This document shows, in pieces, positions 56,335 through 64,000 of a stretch of DNA of 64,000 nt. The first letter of the stretch is position 1; each line of letters starts with the position of its first letter. Under the pieces are notes generated by a model. That model saw only the letters and a list, made by a program, of their open reading frames with translations, searched no databases and was not told the origin of the DNA. A program made the translations under genes and the position numbers. The DNA comes from Fibrobacter sp. UWB15 (GTDB taxonomy: Bacteria > Fibrobacterota > Fibrobacteria > Fibrobacterales > Fibrobacteraceae): NCBI RefSeq assembly GCF_900177705.1, contig NZ_FXBA01000001.1, positions 1,084,720-1,148,719 of the forward strand, read 5' to 3'.

Positions 56335-57348
56335 CTATTTTACTTCTTCAATCATACTCCCTATAATAGGATCACCGATAGATTTTATCACATACTCCAT
56401 TTTTTGTTTTTCTATATCCGTCATTGAATTAGGATTATAACTATATTCAACAGCCTTTCCAATTAATTCTTCAGAAAAGGAGCCAATAGAATTATCAACA
56501 AAAAAATTAGCCGACAGCAAATCGTACAAATTTCCACCAAATGGTGATAGCGAATGAGAATTTTCTATTTCGACCTGTTTCGTTTCTATTGACTGCTTTA
56601 AAAGAGTGATGTTTTCCTTCGGAAAATCACTAATAATATAGGGAGAATGTGTTGACATGAACAACTGAATTTTAGGGACAGATGATCCATAGATTCTTTT
56701 CAAAACAACATCCATTATATTCACAAACTCATCAAGCCAGCACCGTTGCCATTCTGGATGAAGATACAAATCTGCTTCATCTATAAATAAGTGAATATTC
56801 TTATTCTTTCCAGCCGCATTTCGCCTTTTTTCTGATCTTAGCGAATAATATATACGCGAAAACAACTTAATAAAATTTTCTTCACCACTGCTTTGCGGAC
56901 GCCATAGCAATGTAAAGAACGGAGTCAACACGCTCATAGCAACACATTTATCAACAAACTCTTCCAATATTTTCCTATGCATTTCCAAAGACAAGTCAAA
57001 ATAGAATACATCTCTATTCATATTTGGATATTTATCCAATAGAAACTTTTGAAAATCTTGAAGGTCATCAAGCAACAATAAAGATTCAATCACCTTACGA
57101 TACAAATCGTTCTCCACCGGAAAATCTTGATTATTAGCGCTATATCTTTTTAAAGCTTCATCCCACCCCATTTTCTGCAATTCATCAACATCATATAGAA
57201 AAGATAATCTACTTAAAAGATTAGAACGCATGGAAGCATTTGAATAAATTGCTCTTACATGATTCAGCAATACAGAAAGTTTAAATTTATTAAAAAAATC
57301 CGTCGGAATGATTTTATTCCATTTATTTCTTTCACTTTCATTTCCTTC
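56335..57348 (-). pseudogene. Septu-like AAA ATPase, 3' part, cut off by IS3-family insertion
   Basis: About 336 codons of host sequence after the IS end. NIHLFIDEADLYLHPEWQR is Walker B, and FMSTHSPYIISDFP is the H-loop region. The open frame appears to start MNMVVHEPTIKKPTNP, but those residues are the IS terminus read through. Joined to the 5' part (58723-59361) across the 3-bp duplication GAA, the reading frame is continuous (..AEITE-GNESERNKW..). Without its P-loop half this part should be inactive. Confidence 0.85.
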
Positions 57349-57451
57349 TGGATTTGTAGGTTTTTTAATAGTGGGTTCATGAACGACCATATTCATTACC
57401 GGTTAAGTTAAATATATCCTTTTTTCTTGTTAAGTGGTATACCCTTGTGGT

Positions 57452-58300
57452 CTAGGCAGCCTGTTTTGACAGCCTATATTCAACCGGAGTCACGTATCCC
57501 AGCGAACTATGGAGCCGTTTCCGGTTGTAGAACAGCTCGATATACCTGAAAGCGGCCTCCCGCACGTCTTCGATGTCCTTGAAGTCACGCCTGTAGGCCA
57601 TCTCCTTCTTGAAGCTTGCGAAGAAGCTTTCCATGCAGGCGTTGTCGTAGGGGCAGCCCGGTGCGCTCATCGAGGGCGTTATCCCGTTCTCCGAGAGCAT
57701 CGTGCGGTAACCCATGCTACTGTACTGCACGCCGCGGTCGGAATGGAAGATGAGCCCGTCGTGATGGCCGCGTTGCATGATGGCATTGGACAACGCGCGC
57801 TTGACAAGTTCCGTGTCGATGTTCTTGCTTACGGCGTAGCCCACCGCCTCCTTGTTACACAGGTCCAACACCACGGCAAGGTACACCCAGCCAAGCGTAG
57901 TCTTGACGTAGGTGATGTCGCCGGCCCAGACGGCGTTCAGGCTGTCGGGATCGAACTTACGCTGCACCAGGTTCTCGCTGTACATGGCGTCGCATTTGCC
58001 CTTGCGGTAGGGTTTCCACTTCCTGAGTGTGACTGGATAGAGCCCGTTCTCGCGCATGATGCGGCGCAGTTTCCACACCTTTACCTCGACACCCTTGTCT
58101 TGGAGTGCCGCCAGCATCTTCGGGCAACCGTACACGCGGTGGTTTTCTTCGAAGGTGTCGCGGACCTTCTGGACAAGCCGTTCTTCGCGGGCCTTGCGTT
58201 CGGACCTTGCCGTTTCCTGTTTTGACCACTGGTAGTAGGAACACTGCGGTATTCCTAGGGCTCTGCACATCTTCCTGACTGAGTATTTCTTGCGGTTCAC
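57452..58300 (-). CDS. IS3-family transposase OrfB, copy 1
   Basis: 282 aa integrase-type catalytic subunit. HTH_21 region (ENHRVYGCPKMLAALQDKG) then the DDE core: WAGDITYVKT, IFHSDRGVQYSS, ACMESFFASFKKE. It is reached from orfA by -1 frameshifting at an A7 run (58351-58357 on the plus strand); the -1 frame is open from there into orfB, giving an OrfAB fusion. Confidence 0.93.
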   Translation of the reverse strand: MNRKKYSVRKMCRALGIPQCSYYQWSKQETARSERKAREERLVQKVRDTFEENHRVYGCPKMLAALQDKGVEVKVWKLRRIMRENGLYPVTLRKWKPYRKGKCDAMYSENLVQRKFDPDSLNAVWAGDITYVKTTLGWVYLAVVLDLCNKEAVGYAVSKNIDTELVKRALSNAIMQRGHHDGLIFHSDRGVQYSSMGYRTMLSENGITPSMSAPGCPYDNACMESFFASFKKEMAYRRDFKDIEDVREAAFRYIELFYNRKRLHSSLGYVTPVEYRLSKQAA

Positions 58301-58317
58301 GTGTATCGCCTCGCATT

Positions 58318-58647
58318 TCAGTCGTGTGGTCGCATAAAGATGTGCAGGGATTTTTTTAGGATCTCTACCGTCTCCTTCTCGTCCGCGAGTTCCTTTTCGC
58401 GTTTCTTCAGGAGCTTCTCCAGTTCCCTATTCTTGGTGGCGAGTTCCTCGACGGACACCTTGCGGATGCGCCGTTCCTCGCGATAGCTCGGCAGGTTGTG
58501 TTCCTTGCGGTACTCGTTTACCCACCTACCGACCGTATTTGGCCCTATTCCGAGTTCCTTGGCTATCTGATTTGCGGACTTTTCGCCTTTCAGGACCAGT
58601 TTGATGACTTGTTCCCTTGTCTCGGAGTTGTAGTTGACTTTTGCCAT
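58318..58647 (-). CDS. IS3-family transposase OrfA, copy 1
   Basis: 109 aa. Helix-turn-helix (SANQIAKELGIGPNTVGRWV) followed by a leucine-zipper-like coil (ELATKNRELEKLLKKREKEL). Binds the IS ends. The frameshift site CTA-AAA-AAA lies near its 3' end, and alone it ends 18 bp before the OrfB ATG. Confidence 0.92.
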   Translation of the reverse strand: MAKVNYNSETREQVIKLVLKGEKSANQIAKELGIGPNTVGRWVNEYRKEHNLPSYREERRIRKVSVEELATKNRELEKLLKKREKELADEKETVEILKKSLHIFMRPHD

Positions 58648-58722
58648 TGTTTTACCTTTTTGGGGTTGCGCAATGAATATAGTAGCTTATGCTACCCTCT
58701 TATTAAACTCCTGCATAGTCCA

Positions 58723-59361
58723 TTCAGTAATTTCCGCAATAGCATTCTCAATATCAATGTTACTAGGAGAAATCCAAACAGCATTGGGTAATCGAAATTT
58801 TAGATTAGGACGGCGATTTATTTCCTCATATAAGTCAACGCCAAAAGACACATTACGGATATATTCCATAGTTATGTGAGATGAAAAATAATCCGGTTTT
58901 AAATGCATCTTACTACGAATTGACAACGACAAATTATTCAATTCAATGTCATCAGAATACAGGAGCCCATTTGTGGACAAATCCAAGCAACCGCTATATC
59001 TAGATTCTTTTACAGGCTCATTTTTCAATGCACTTGTGTAGAATACTGTTTGTTCAGACTTAAACACGCTATTATCAGTTACATCGTTAAGAATTTGATA
59101 ATCTCGACTTTCAAGAACAGTAAAGCCGTCCTCATCAAAGGCAGATGATTTGTAGCAATATAATTTTTTCACACTTTTTTCATTTTTACCACAAAAATCA
59201 TCAGCAAAAATAAGAACAAAATCTAATTCATTCTCAATATTCAATCCGTTTCCAACTATACGATAAAGTAAATCTTTTAGTAAGGTCGTCTTACCAGCAC
59301 CATTTTTTCCTAAATAGAGCTTTATATCTTCAATATTATCCGAGAAAAAATGCTCCGGAAT
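58723..59361 (-). pseudogene. Septu-like AAA ATPase, 5' part, bounded by two IS3 copies
   Basis: 213 codons of host sequence: IPEHFFSDNIEDIKLYLGKN then the Walker A LGKNGAGKTTLLKDLLY, ending AIAEITE at copy 1. The natural N-terminus and promoter are missing: at 59361 the sequence switches to copy 2. The seeming start MNMVVHEPTIKKPTNP again belongs to the IS. Together with 56335-57348 about 549 codons of the ATPase remain. Confidence 0.85.
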
Positions 59362-59464
59362 TGGATTTGTAGGTTTTTTAATAGTGGGTTCATGAACGAC
59401 CATATTCATTACCGGTTAAGTTAAATATATCCTTTTTTCTTGTTAAGTGGTATACCCTTGTGGT

Positions 59465-60313
59465 CTAGGCAGCCTGTTTTGACAGCCTATATTCAACCGG
59501 AGTCACGTATCCCAGCGAACTATGGAGCCGTTTCCGGTTGTAGAACAGCTCGATATACCTGAAAGCGGCCTCCCGCACGTCTTCGATGTCCTTGAAGTCA
59601 CGCCTGTAGGCCATCTCCTTCTTGAAGCTTGCGAAGAAGCTTTCCATGCAGGCGTTGTCGTAGGGGCAGCCCGGTGCGCTCATCGAGGGCGTTATCCCGT
59701 TCTCCGAGAGCATCGTGCGGTAACCCATGCTACTGTACTGCACGCCGCGGTCGGAATGGAAGATGAGCCCGTCGTGATGGCCGCGTTGCATGATGGCATT
59801 GGACAACGCGCGCTTGACAAGTTCCGTGTCGATGTTCTTGCTTACGGCGTAGCCCACCGCCTCCTTGTTACACAGGTCCAACACCACGGCAAGGTACACC
59901 CAGCCAAGCGTAGTCTTGACGTAGGTGATGTCGCCGGCCCAGACGGCGTTCAGGCTGTCGGGATCGAACTTACGCTGCACCAGGTTCTCGCTGTACATGG
60001 CGTCGCATTTGCCCTTGCGGTAGGGTTTCCACTTCCTGAGTGTGACTGGATAGAGCCCGTTCTCGCGCATGATGCGGCGCAGTTTCCACACCTTTACCTC
60101 GACACCCTTGTCTTGGAGTGCCGCCAGCATCTTCGGGCAACCGTACACGCGGTGGTTTTCTTCGAAGGTGTCGCGGACCTTCTGGACAAGCCGTTCTTCG
60201 CGGGCCTTGCGTTCGGACCTTGCCGTTTCCTGTTTTGACCACTGGTAGTAGGAACACTGCGGTATTCCTAGGGCTCTGCACATCTTCCTGACTGAGTATT
60301 TCTTGCGGTTCAC
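59465..60313 (-). CDS. IS3-family transposase OrfB, copy 2
   Basis: 282 aa, amino-acid identical to the copy-1 OrfB, with intact DDE residues (WAGDITYVKT, IFHSDRGVQ, ACMESFF). The frameshift site is at 60364-60370. Confidence 0.93.
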   Translation of the reverse strand: MNRKKYSVRKMCRALGIPQCSYYQWSKQETARSERKAREERLVQKVRDTFEENHRVYGCPKMLAALQDKGVEVKVWKLRRIMRENGLYPVTLRKWKPYRKGKCDAMYSENLVQRKFDPDSLNAVWAGDITYVKTTLGWVYLAVVLDLCNKEAVGYAVSKNIDTELVKRALSNAIMQRGHHDGLIFHSDRGVQYSSMGYRTMLSENGITPSMSAPGCPYDNACMESFFASFKKEMAYRRDFKDIEDVREAAFRYIELFYNRKRLHSSLGYVTPVEYRLSKQAA

Positions 60314-60330
60314 GTGTATCGCCTCGCATT

Positions 60331-60660
60331 TCAGTCGTGTGGTCGCATAAAGATGTGCAGGGATTTTTTTAGGATCTCTACCGTCTCCTTCTCGTCCGCG
60401 AGTTCCTTTTCGCGTTTCTTCAGGAGCTTCTCCAGTTCCCTATTCTTGGTGGCGAGTTCCTCGACGGACACCTTGCGGATGCGCCGTTCCTCGCGATAGC
60501 TCGGCAGGTTGTGTTCCTTGCGGTACTCGTTTACCCACCTACCGACCGTATTTGGCCCTATTCCGAGTTCCTTGGCTATCTGATTTGCGGACTTTTCGCC
60601 TTTCAGGACCAGTTTGATGACTTGTTCCCTTGTCTCGGAGTTGTAGTTGACTTTTGCCAT
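60331..60660 (-). CDS. IS3-family transposase OrfA, copy 2
   Basis: 109 aa, identical to copy-1 OrfA: helix-turn-helix plus coiled coil. Confidence 0.92.
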   Translation of the reverse strand: MAKVNYNSETREQVIKLVLKGEKSANQIAKELGIGPNTVGRWVNEYRKEHNLPSYREERRIRKVSVEELATKNRELEKLLKKREKELADEKETVEILKKSLHIFMRPHD

Positions 60661-60734
60661 TGTTTTACCTTTTTGGGGTTGCGCAATGAATATAGTAGCT
60701 TATGCTACCCTCTTATTAAACTCCTGCATAGTCC

Positions 60735-60760
60735 AAAAAACGAGGAAGTTCATTCCTCGC
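60735..60760 (-). terminator. Rho-independent terminator of ugd
   Basis: CGAGGAA-GTTCA-TTCCTCG with a T6 tract on the minus strand, touching the end of IS copy 2. A second palindrome, TGCTAAAAAGAG-ATTAAA-CTCTTTTTAGCA (60787-60816), covers the ugd stop codon. Confidence 0.8.
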
Positions 60761-60810
60761 AAATTAGCGATCAAGTCATAGCAAAATGCTAAAAAGAGAT
60801 TAAACTCTTT

Positions 60811-62157
60811 TTAGCACCCAATGGCGCTATACTCGAATCCAGCTTCGGCGAGTTCCTTGGGGTCGTAGATATTGCGGCCGTCGATGATGAGGGCGTTCTT
60901 CATGGACTTTTTCATCACGCCGAAGCTCGGCATGCGGAACTGTTTCCATTCGGTGACGAGCAGCAAAGCGTCTGCGTCGAGCAAGGCTTCGTACATGTCG
61001 TTGCAATAAACGATCTGCTTTACGATTGCCGCGGCATCGGGGCGCCCAGCCATTCTGCGCTTGCATTCGTTCATGGCGACCGGGTCATACACGCGCACGA
61101 CTGCGCCGGCCTTTACCAGCAAATCAATCAACACGAGTGCAGTGGCTTCGCGCATGTCGTCGGTCTCGGGCTTGAAAGCGAGGCCCCACATGGCGATGGT
61201 CTTGCCCTTCAAATTTTCCACCCCACCGAAACGGGCCGCCAATTTTTTGAAAAGCACTGTTTTCTGGTATTCATTCACCTCTTCAACAGCCTTGAGAACG
61301 CCCATCTTGTAGCCGTTCTTCTCGGCGGTCTTGATGAGGGCCTTCACATCCTTCGGGAAGCAGCTTCCGCCGTAACCGCAGCCGGGGTAAAGGAACTTGG
61401 AGCCAATACGGGTATCGCTGCCGATGCCCTTACGGACCATGTTCACGTCGGCGCCCACGAGTTCGCAGAGGTTCGCGATGTCGTTCATGAAGCTGATGCG
61501 GGTCGCGAGCATGGAGTTCGCGGCATACTTGATCATCTCGGCGCTCGGGATGTCGGTGAAAATCACGCGGAAGTTGTTGAGCATCATCGGACGGTAGAGG
61601 CGGATCATGAGTTCCTTGGCCTGTTCACTTTCGACGCCAACCACGACGCGGTCGGGTTTCATGAAGTCCGTGATGGCGCTTCCTTCCTTAAGAAATTCCG
61701 GATTGCTGGCCACGTCAAACGGGATCTTGACGCCGCGCTTGTCGAGTTCTTGTTGGATGGCGGCCTTGACCTTCTTGGCAGTGCCGACCGGAACAGTCGA
61801 TTTTGTCACGAGAACCGTGTATTTCTTAATGTTCTGGCCGAAGGTGCGCGCGACAGCGAGAACGTGCTGCAAGTCGGCGGAGCCGTCTTCGTCAGGGGGC
61901 GTGCCCACGGCACTAAAGACCATCTCGACATCGTCAAGGACGCTCGCCAAATCCGTCGTGAACTTCAGGCGGCCTTCGCGCTGGTTGCGGAGCACCATCT
62001 CGTCGAGGCCCGGTTCGTATATAGGGATTTCGCCCTTCTGGAGGGATTCAATCTTGGCCTGGTTCACATCGACGCAAGTGACGTTGACGCCCATCTCGGC
62101 AAAGCATGTGCCGCTCACAAGGCCTACATAACCCGTACCAACAATGGCAATATTCAT
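60811..62157 (-). CDS. ugd: UDP-glucose 6-dehydrogenase
   Basis: 448 aa. Oxidises UDP-glucose to UDP-glucuronate for capsule. NAD-binding MNIAIVGTGYVGLVSGTCFA, then VASNPEFLKEGSAITDFMKP, the catalytic Cys in YPGCGYGGSCFPKDVKAL and Lys/Asp residues of the family (AANSMLATRISFMNDIA). AAGGAGAGAAT precedes the ATG. Its 3' portion occurs as two deleted copies upstream (47955, 50617), and R element copy 3 lies just before its promoter. Confidence 0.96.
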   Translation of the reverse strand: MNIAIVGTGYVGLVSGTCFAEMGVNVTCVDVNQAKIESLQKGEIPIYEPGLDEMVLRNQREGRLKFTTDLASVLDDVEMVFSAVGTPPDEDGSADLQHVLAVARTFGQNIKKYTVLVTKSTVPVGTAKKVKAAIQQELDKRGVKIPFDVASNPEFLKEGSAITDFMKPDRVVVGVESEQAKELMIRLYRPMMLNNFRVIFTDIPSAEMIKYAANSMLATRISFMNDIANLCELVGADVNMVRKGIGSDTRIGSKFLYPGCGYGGSCFPKDVKALIKTAEKNGYKMGVLKAVEEVNEYQKTVLFKKLAARFGGVENLKGKTIAMWGLAFKPETDDMREATALVLIDLLVKAGAVVRVYDPVAMNECKRRMAGRPDAAAIVKQIVYCNDMYEALLDADALLLVTEWKQFRMPSFGVMKKSMKNALIIDGRNIYDPKELAEAGFEYSAIGC

Positions 62158-62262
62158 ATTCTCTCCTTCAATTTCTTTAAAAATTTCTCACTTATTCACG
62201 ACAAAAATAAAAAACTTTTTAGCACAAAGTGTCAAAATGCAAATTCCCACGCGGGAATCTTT

Positions 62263-62399
62263 ACGGGCGTTCCCTGCTACGCAGGGCCGGGCTCTCGCGG
62301 CATAAAATTGCGGCATCACTCCGCAATTTTTCCGCCTAAAGGGCCGAGCGCAGAATACTAGCGGCCCTCCCGGCCCTCCGGGCTTCGATCCCTAACGCA
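62263..62399. repeat. R element copy 3, ~137 bp
   Basis: ACGGGCGTTCCCTGCTACGC to TCCCTAACGCA between ugd and the glycosyltransferase gene. Here ugd is intact, and the repeat starts about 105 bp upstream of its ATG. Confidence 0.9.
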
Positions 62400-62463
62400 T
62401 AACACAAAGGGAAATACCCAAGAAACAACTATTTCGTCTGAAATCATAAGTCATCAAAAATGC

Positions 62464-62471
62464 TACCTTTG
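62464..62471 (+). promoter_or_regulatory. -7 box TACCTTTG of glycosyltransferase gene
   Basis: TAnnTTTG match 11 nt before ATG 62483 and 18 nt before TTG 62490. Confidence 0.45.
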
Positions 62472-62489
62472 AGCACAAAGAAATGAAAA

Positions 62490-63641
62490 TTGCACATCAT
62501 GCTCTACTTGATGGTTGACATTTCTGGACGAAGTCCAGTTTACGATATTCCCTTGTGCGAGGCATTACATAAGGTATTGTCTCCGGAGCACCATCTAAAA
62601 CTGCTAGCACCAAACATCGATCCAAAAGATGTTGATTTTGATTGTGGTAGACTACTCAACATAATCCCCCACAGACTACAAAACAGCAATAGAATTCCAT
62701 TCCGAGCAATAAAGGCCCTAATGATCATCGTGAACTATATCGGCCTTATAACACATGTTGCCTTAAGAAAGCCGGACATTTTACATTTGCAGTGGTTGCC
62801 GCTTATCGAGGTCTCCACCATCGAAAAGTATTTTCTTAAAATTCTACGATTCATCGTACCAAAAACCCAACTGTTATTGACAATCCACAATGTCTACCCA
62901 CACAATAGCAGCGAAACAAGTAGGCAAATTTACAGAGAACGTTTTTCCAAGGTCGAGCCATACTTTGACAAGTTTATAGTTCACCTAGAAACGACAAAGA
63001 AGGAGTTCTGTTCCGCTTTCGGGATTTCGGCAGAGCGAGTCAAGGTTCTCCATCACGGAGTTTTAGCACCCAAGGGGCACGATACGATACGACGCCAACG
63101 AAGCAAAGTACTAAAACTTATTATGTTCGGCAACCAAAGTACTTATAAGGGAACCGATGTCTTTGTTGACGCACTGACCATGCTCCCACAGGGATACAAA
63201 AAAAAGGTTCACGCCCTGATTGTCGGGAAAATGTATTCTGACTACTTGAACAAACTGGAAGAAAAGAAAAATAACGAGAATATCGAATTCATTCCCGAGT
63301 ATGTATCCGACGAGGATCTATACAAATACATAGCCCATTCTGATATAATCGTCTTACCCTATCGCGAAATTTCGCAAAGCGGAGTCCTTTTACTTGCGCT
63401 GAGCACGAAACGATTGATTATAACTTCGGACATTCCCAGTTTCAAGGAAACTCTTATGGGTTTGGGCGAAAACACTTTCTTTGAAAATGGGAACGCAGCA
63501 AGCCTGTCAAAGTTGATTGTAAAGTATGCAGACAACTTGGTTGATGAAAACAAACAACTAGACGCGATAGAAAGCCTTGAGGCCAAGTATTCGTGGATGA
63601 ATGTCGCTAAAAAATACAGAGCGTTTATTGACGAAATGTAA
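62490..63641 (+). CDS. Glycosyltransferase family 4 protein
   Basis: About 383 aa, GT-B fold. LLTIHNVYPHN and FDKFIVHLETTKKEF in the acceptor half; VKVLHHGVLAP, LIMFGNQSTYKGTDVFVDAL and DIIVLPYREISQSGVLLLAL (the ExxxxxG nucleotide-sugar region) in the donor half. Adds a sugar to capsule or O-antigen. The start is odd: ATG 62483 reads MKIAHHALLDG and stops; loss of one base from the A4 run (62486-62489) would give MKLHIMLYLMVD in frame with the rest. As written, TTG 62490 or ATG 62499 must be used. Confidence 0.85.
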   Translation: MHIMLYLMVDISGRSPVYDIPLCEALHKVLSPEHHLKLLAPNIDPKDVDFDCGRLLNIIPHRLQNSNRIPFRAIKALMIIVNYIGLITHVALRKPDILHLQWLPLIEVSTIEKYFLKILRFIVPKTQLLLTIHNVYPHNSSETSRQIYRERFSKVEPYFDKFIVHLETTKKEFCSAFGISAERVKVLHHGVLAPKGHDTIRRQRSKVLKLIMFGNQSTYKGTDVFVDALTMLPQGYKKKVHALIVGKMYSDYLNKLEEKKNNENIEFIPEYVSDEDLYKYIAHSDIIVLPYREISQSGVLLLALSTKRLIITSDIPSFKETLMGLGENTFFENGNAASLSKLIVKYADNLVDENKQLDAIESLEAKYSWMNVAKKYRAFIDEM

Positions 63642-63646
63642 AACAA

Positions 63647-63905
63647 TCAGCACTTCGCGACAATCCGTTTTTCAATATTCGCGTCACAAACTGATTCGTC
63701 ATTCCATACAATACAATCCTTTAACACGGAATTCCATACTGTACAATTATCACCTATGGTAACATTAGGGCCAATAACGCTATTTGCAATTATTACATTC
63801 TTGCCAATATAACAAGGTGAGATTAACTTTACATTATGTATTGAATCTATAGATTCAACTTTTTCAATATTGTTCAAACCCGGTTTGTTTTGTAAGAGCC
63901 AAGTA
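63647..63905 (-). pseudogene. C-terminal part of a hexapeptide-repeat (left-handed beta-helix) protein, cut by IS21-like end
   Basis: Open from the IS junction to the stop near 63647: HTWLLQNKPGLNNIEKVESI, then ISPCYIGKNVIIANSVIGPN and VTIGDNCTVWNSVLKDCIVW. The I-G-x-N-x-x-I hexapeptides form a beta-helix, as in acetyltransferases and the C-terminal domain of glucose-1-phosphate thymidylyltransferases. The 'NHTWLLQNKPGL' part favours the latter. The N-terminal domain lies beyond the insertion. The TTG at 63877 is not a real start. Confidence 0.65.
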
Positions 63906-64000
63906 TGATTATTCCGGCGTACTTTGAGCCACGAGTCCGGTGCTAGAGAGCCACCCTTCCGGAAAATGCGGAGCCACCGTTCCGGTCGAACAGAGCCACC
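63906..64000. mobile_element. Terminus of an IS21-like element, continues beyond window
   Basis: From TGATTATTCCGG the sequence consists of four ~22-bp direct repeats of TTCCGG-N8-10-GAGCCACC (first units slightly degenerate). Multiple repeats of the transposase-binding site at the end are a hallmark of IS21-family elements (istA/istB). The transposase genes would be outside the window. Confidence 0.65.

Larger units (their letters stand above)
57349..58722 (-). mobile_element. IS3-family insertion sequence, copy 1, 1374 bp
   Basis: Termini are imperfect inverted repeats starting TGGA: TGGATTTGTAGGTTTTTTAA and TGGACTATGCAGGAGTTTAA (inner part ATA..GGG). It carries orfA and orfB and is flanked by a TTC target duplication (57346-57348 and 58723-58725). 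Copy 2 at 59362 looks identical, so transposition is recent. Confidence 0.93.
59362..60735 (-). mobile_element. IS3-family insertion sequence, copy 2, 1374 bp
   Basis: Same length, ends and orientation as copy 1, exactly 2013 bp away. The flanks (AAT on the left, AAA on the right) do not form a target duplication. This points to a deletion or recombination next to this copy after insertion. Confidence 0.93.

Noticed and set aside
57509..58225. 238-aa plus-strand frame inside the IS3 element (and its copy at 59522)
   Set aside because: It is antisense to OrfB, which has the complete DDE motif set, and occurs identically in both copies only because the IS is duplicated.
56335..59409. Two separate ATPase genes both starting MNMVVHEPTIKKPTNP
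   Set aside because: The shared N-terminus is the inverted terminal repeat region of the two IS3 copies read through; host sequence begins only after it.
57349..60735. Composite transposon made by the two IS3 copies
   Set aside because: The DNA between them is just the 5' part of the ATPase that copy 1 interrupts, and the outer ends share no target duplication, so movement as one unit is not supported.

Overview
Organism. The window reads as a Fibrobacter chromosome (Fibrobacterota). The evidence is two lipoproteins with the Fibrobacter-type repeated domain built around 'DGHxYKTVKIGxQxWMAENLNY'-like sequence, Ser-rich linkers after lipoboxes, secreted plant-polysaccharide enzymes (GH74 xyloglucanase, CE6 esterase) with sorting-type C-terminal domains, and a -7 promoter box TATATTTG of the Bacteroidota/Fibrobacterota TAnnTTTG type in front of many genes. 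The species cannot be fixed from this alone.

Layout. (1) 1-31.4 kb, mostly core: a partial membrane sensor, rpsO-pnp, thiH, an acyl-CoA ligase, sstT, a diguanylate cyclase, a GH74 xyloglucanase, a CE6 esterase, trmO, putP, several lipoproteins, gapA, a decayed Rpn nuclease gene, a large TPR/transglutaminase lipoprotein and hisS. (2) 31.4-45.3 kb, cell surface: an SGNH-SGNH-MBOAT polysaccharide O-acetylation operon, then on the minus strand a CapD/PglF-type dehydratase, a Wzi-like barrel, an OmpA/TSP3 protein and a Wzc-type tyrosine kinase. (3) 45.4-60.7 kb, an AT-rich defence island: an AbiL/RloAB-like pair with a divergent candidate structured RNA; a TIR-like plus membrane-protein pair; a three-gene ATPase/TOPRIM-ParB-D12 methylase operon; and a Septu-like ATPase-HNH pair broken by an IS3-family element. 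(4) 60.8-64 kb, return to capsule genes: ugd, a glycosyltransferase, and a hexapeptide-repeat protein cut off by an IS21-like end that runs out of the window.

How the parts fit. The defence cassettes sit between partial copies of the 3' part of ugd. Each partial copy, and the intact ugd, is followed by the same ~137-bp hairpin-rich element (48175, 50955, 62263). This looks like repeated duplication or recombination at a capsule locus that took up and shed defence cargo. Remnants remain: an orphan C-terminus of a RloA-type ATPase, two ugd fragments and the IS3-split ATPase. Inverted repeats TGTCA-N5-TGACA lie upstream of two different defence operons, and GTAG-N5-CTAC is found twice between the AbiL-like operon and the RNA candidate.

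Transcription. Several genes have a TATATTTN box only 4-8 nt before the start codon, which suggests leaderless mRNAs. Heptanucleotide repeats (GTAGGAA/GTAGACA type) occur in four intergenic regions. All functions are assigned by reading motifs; no database search was possible.
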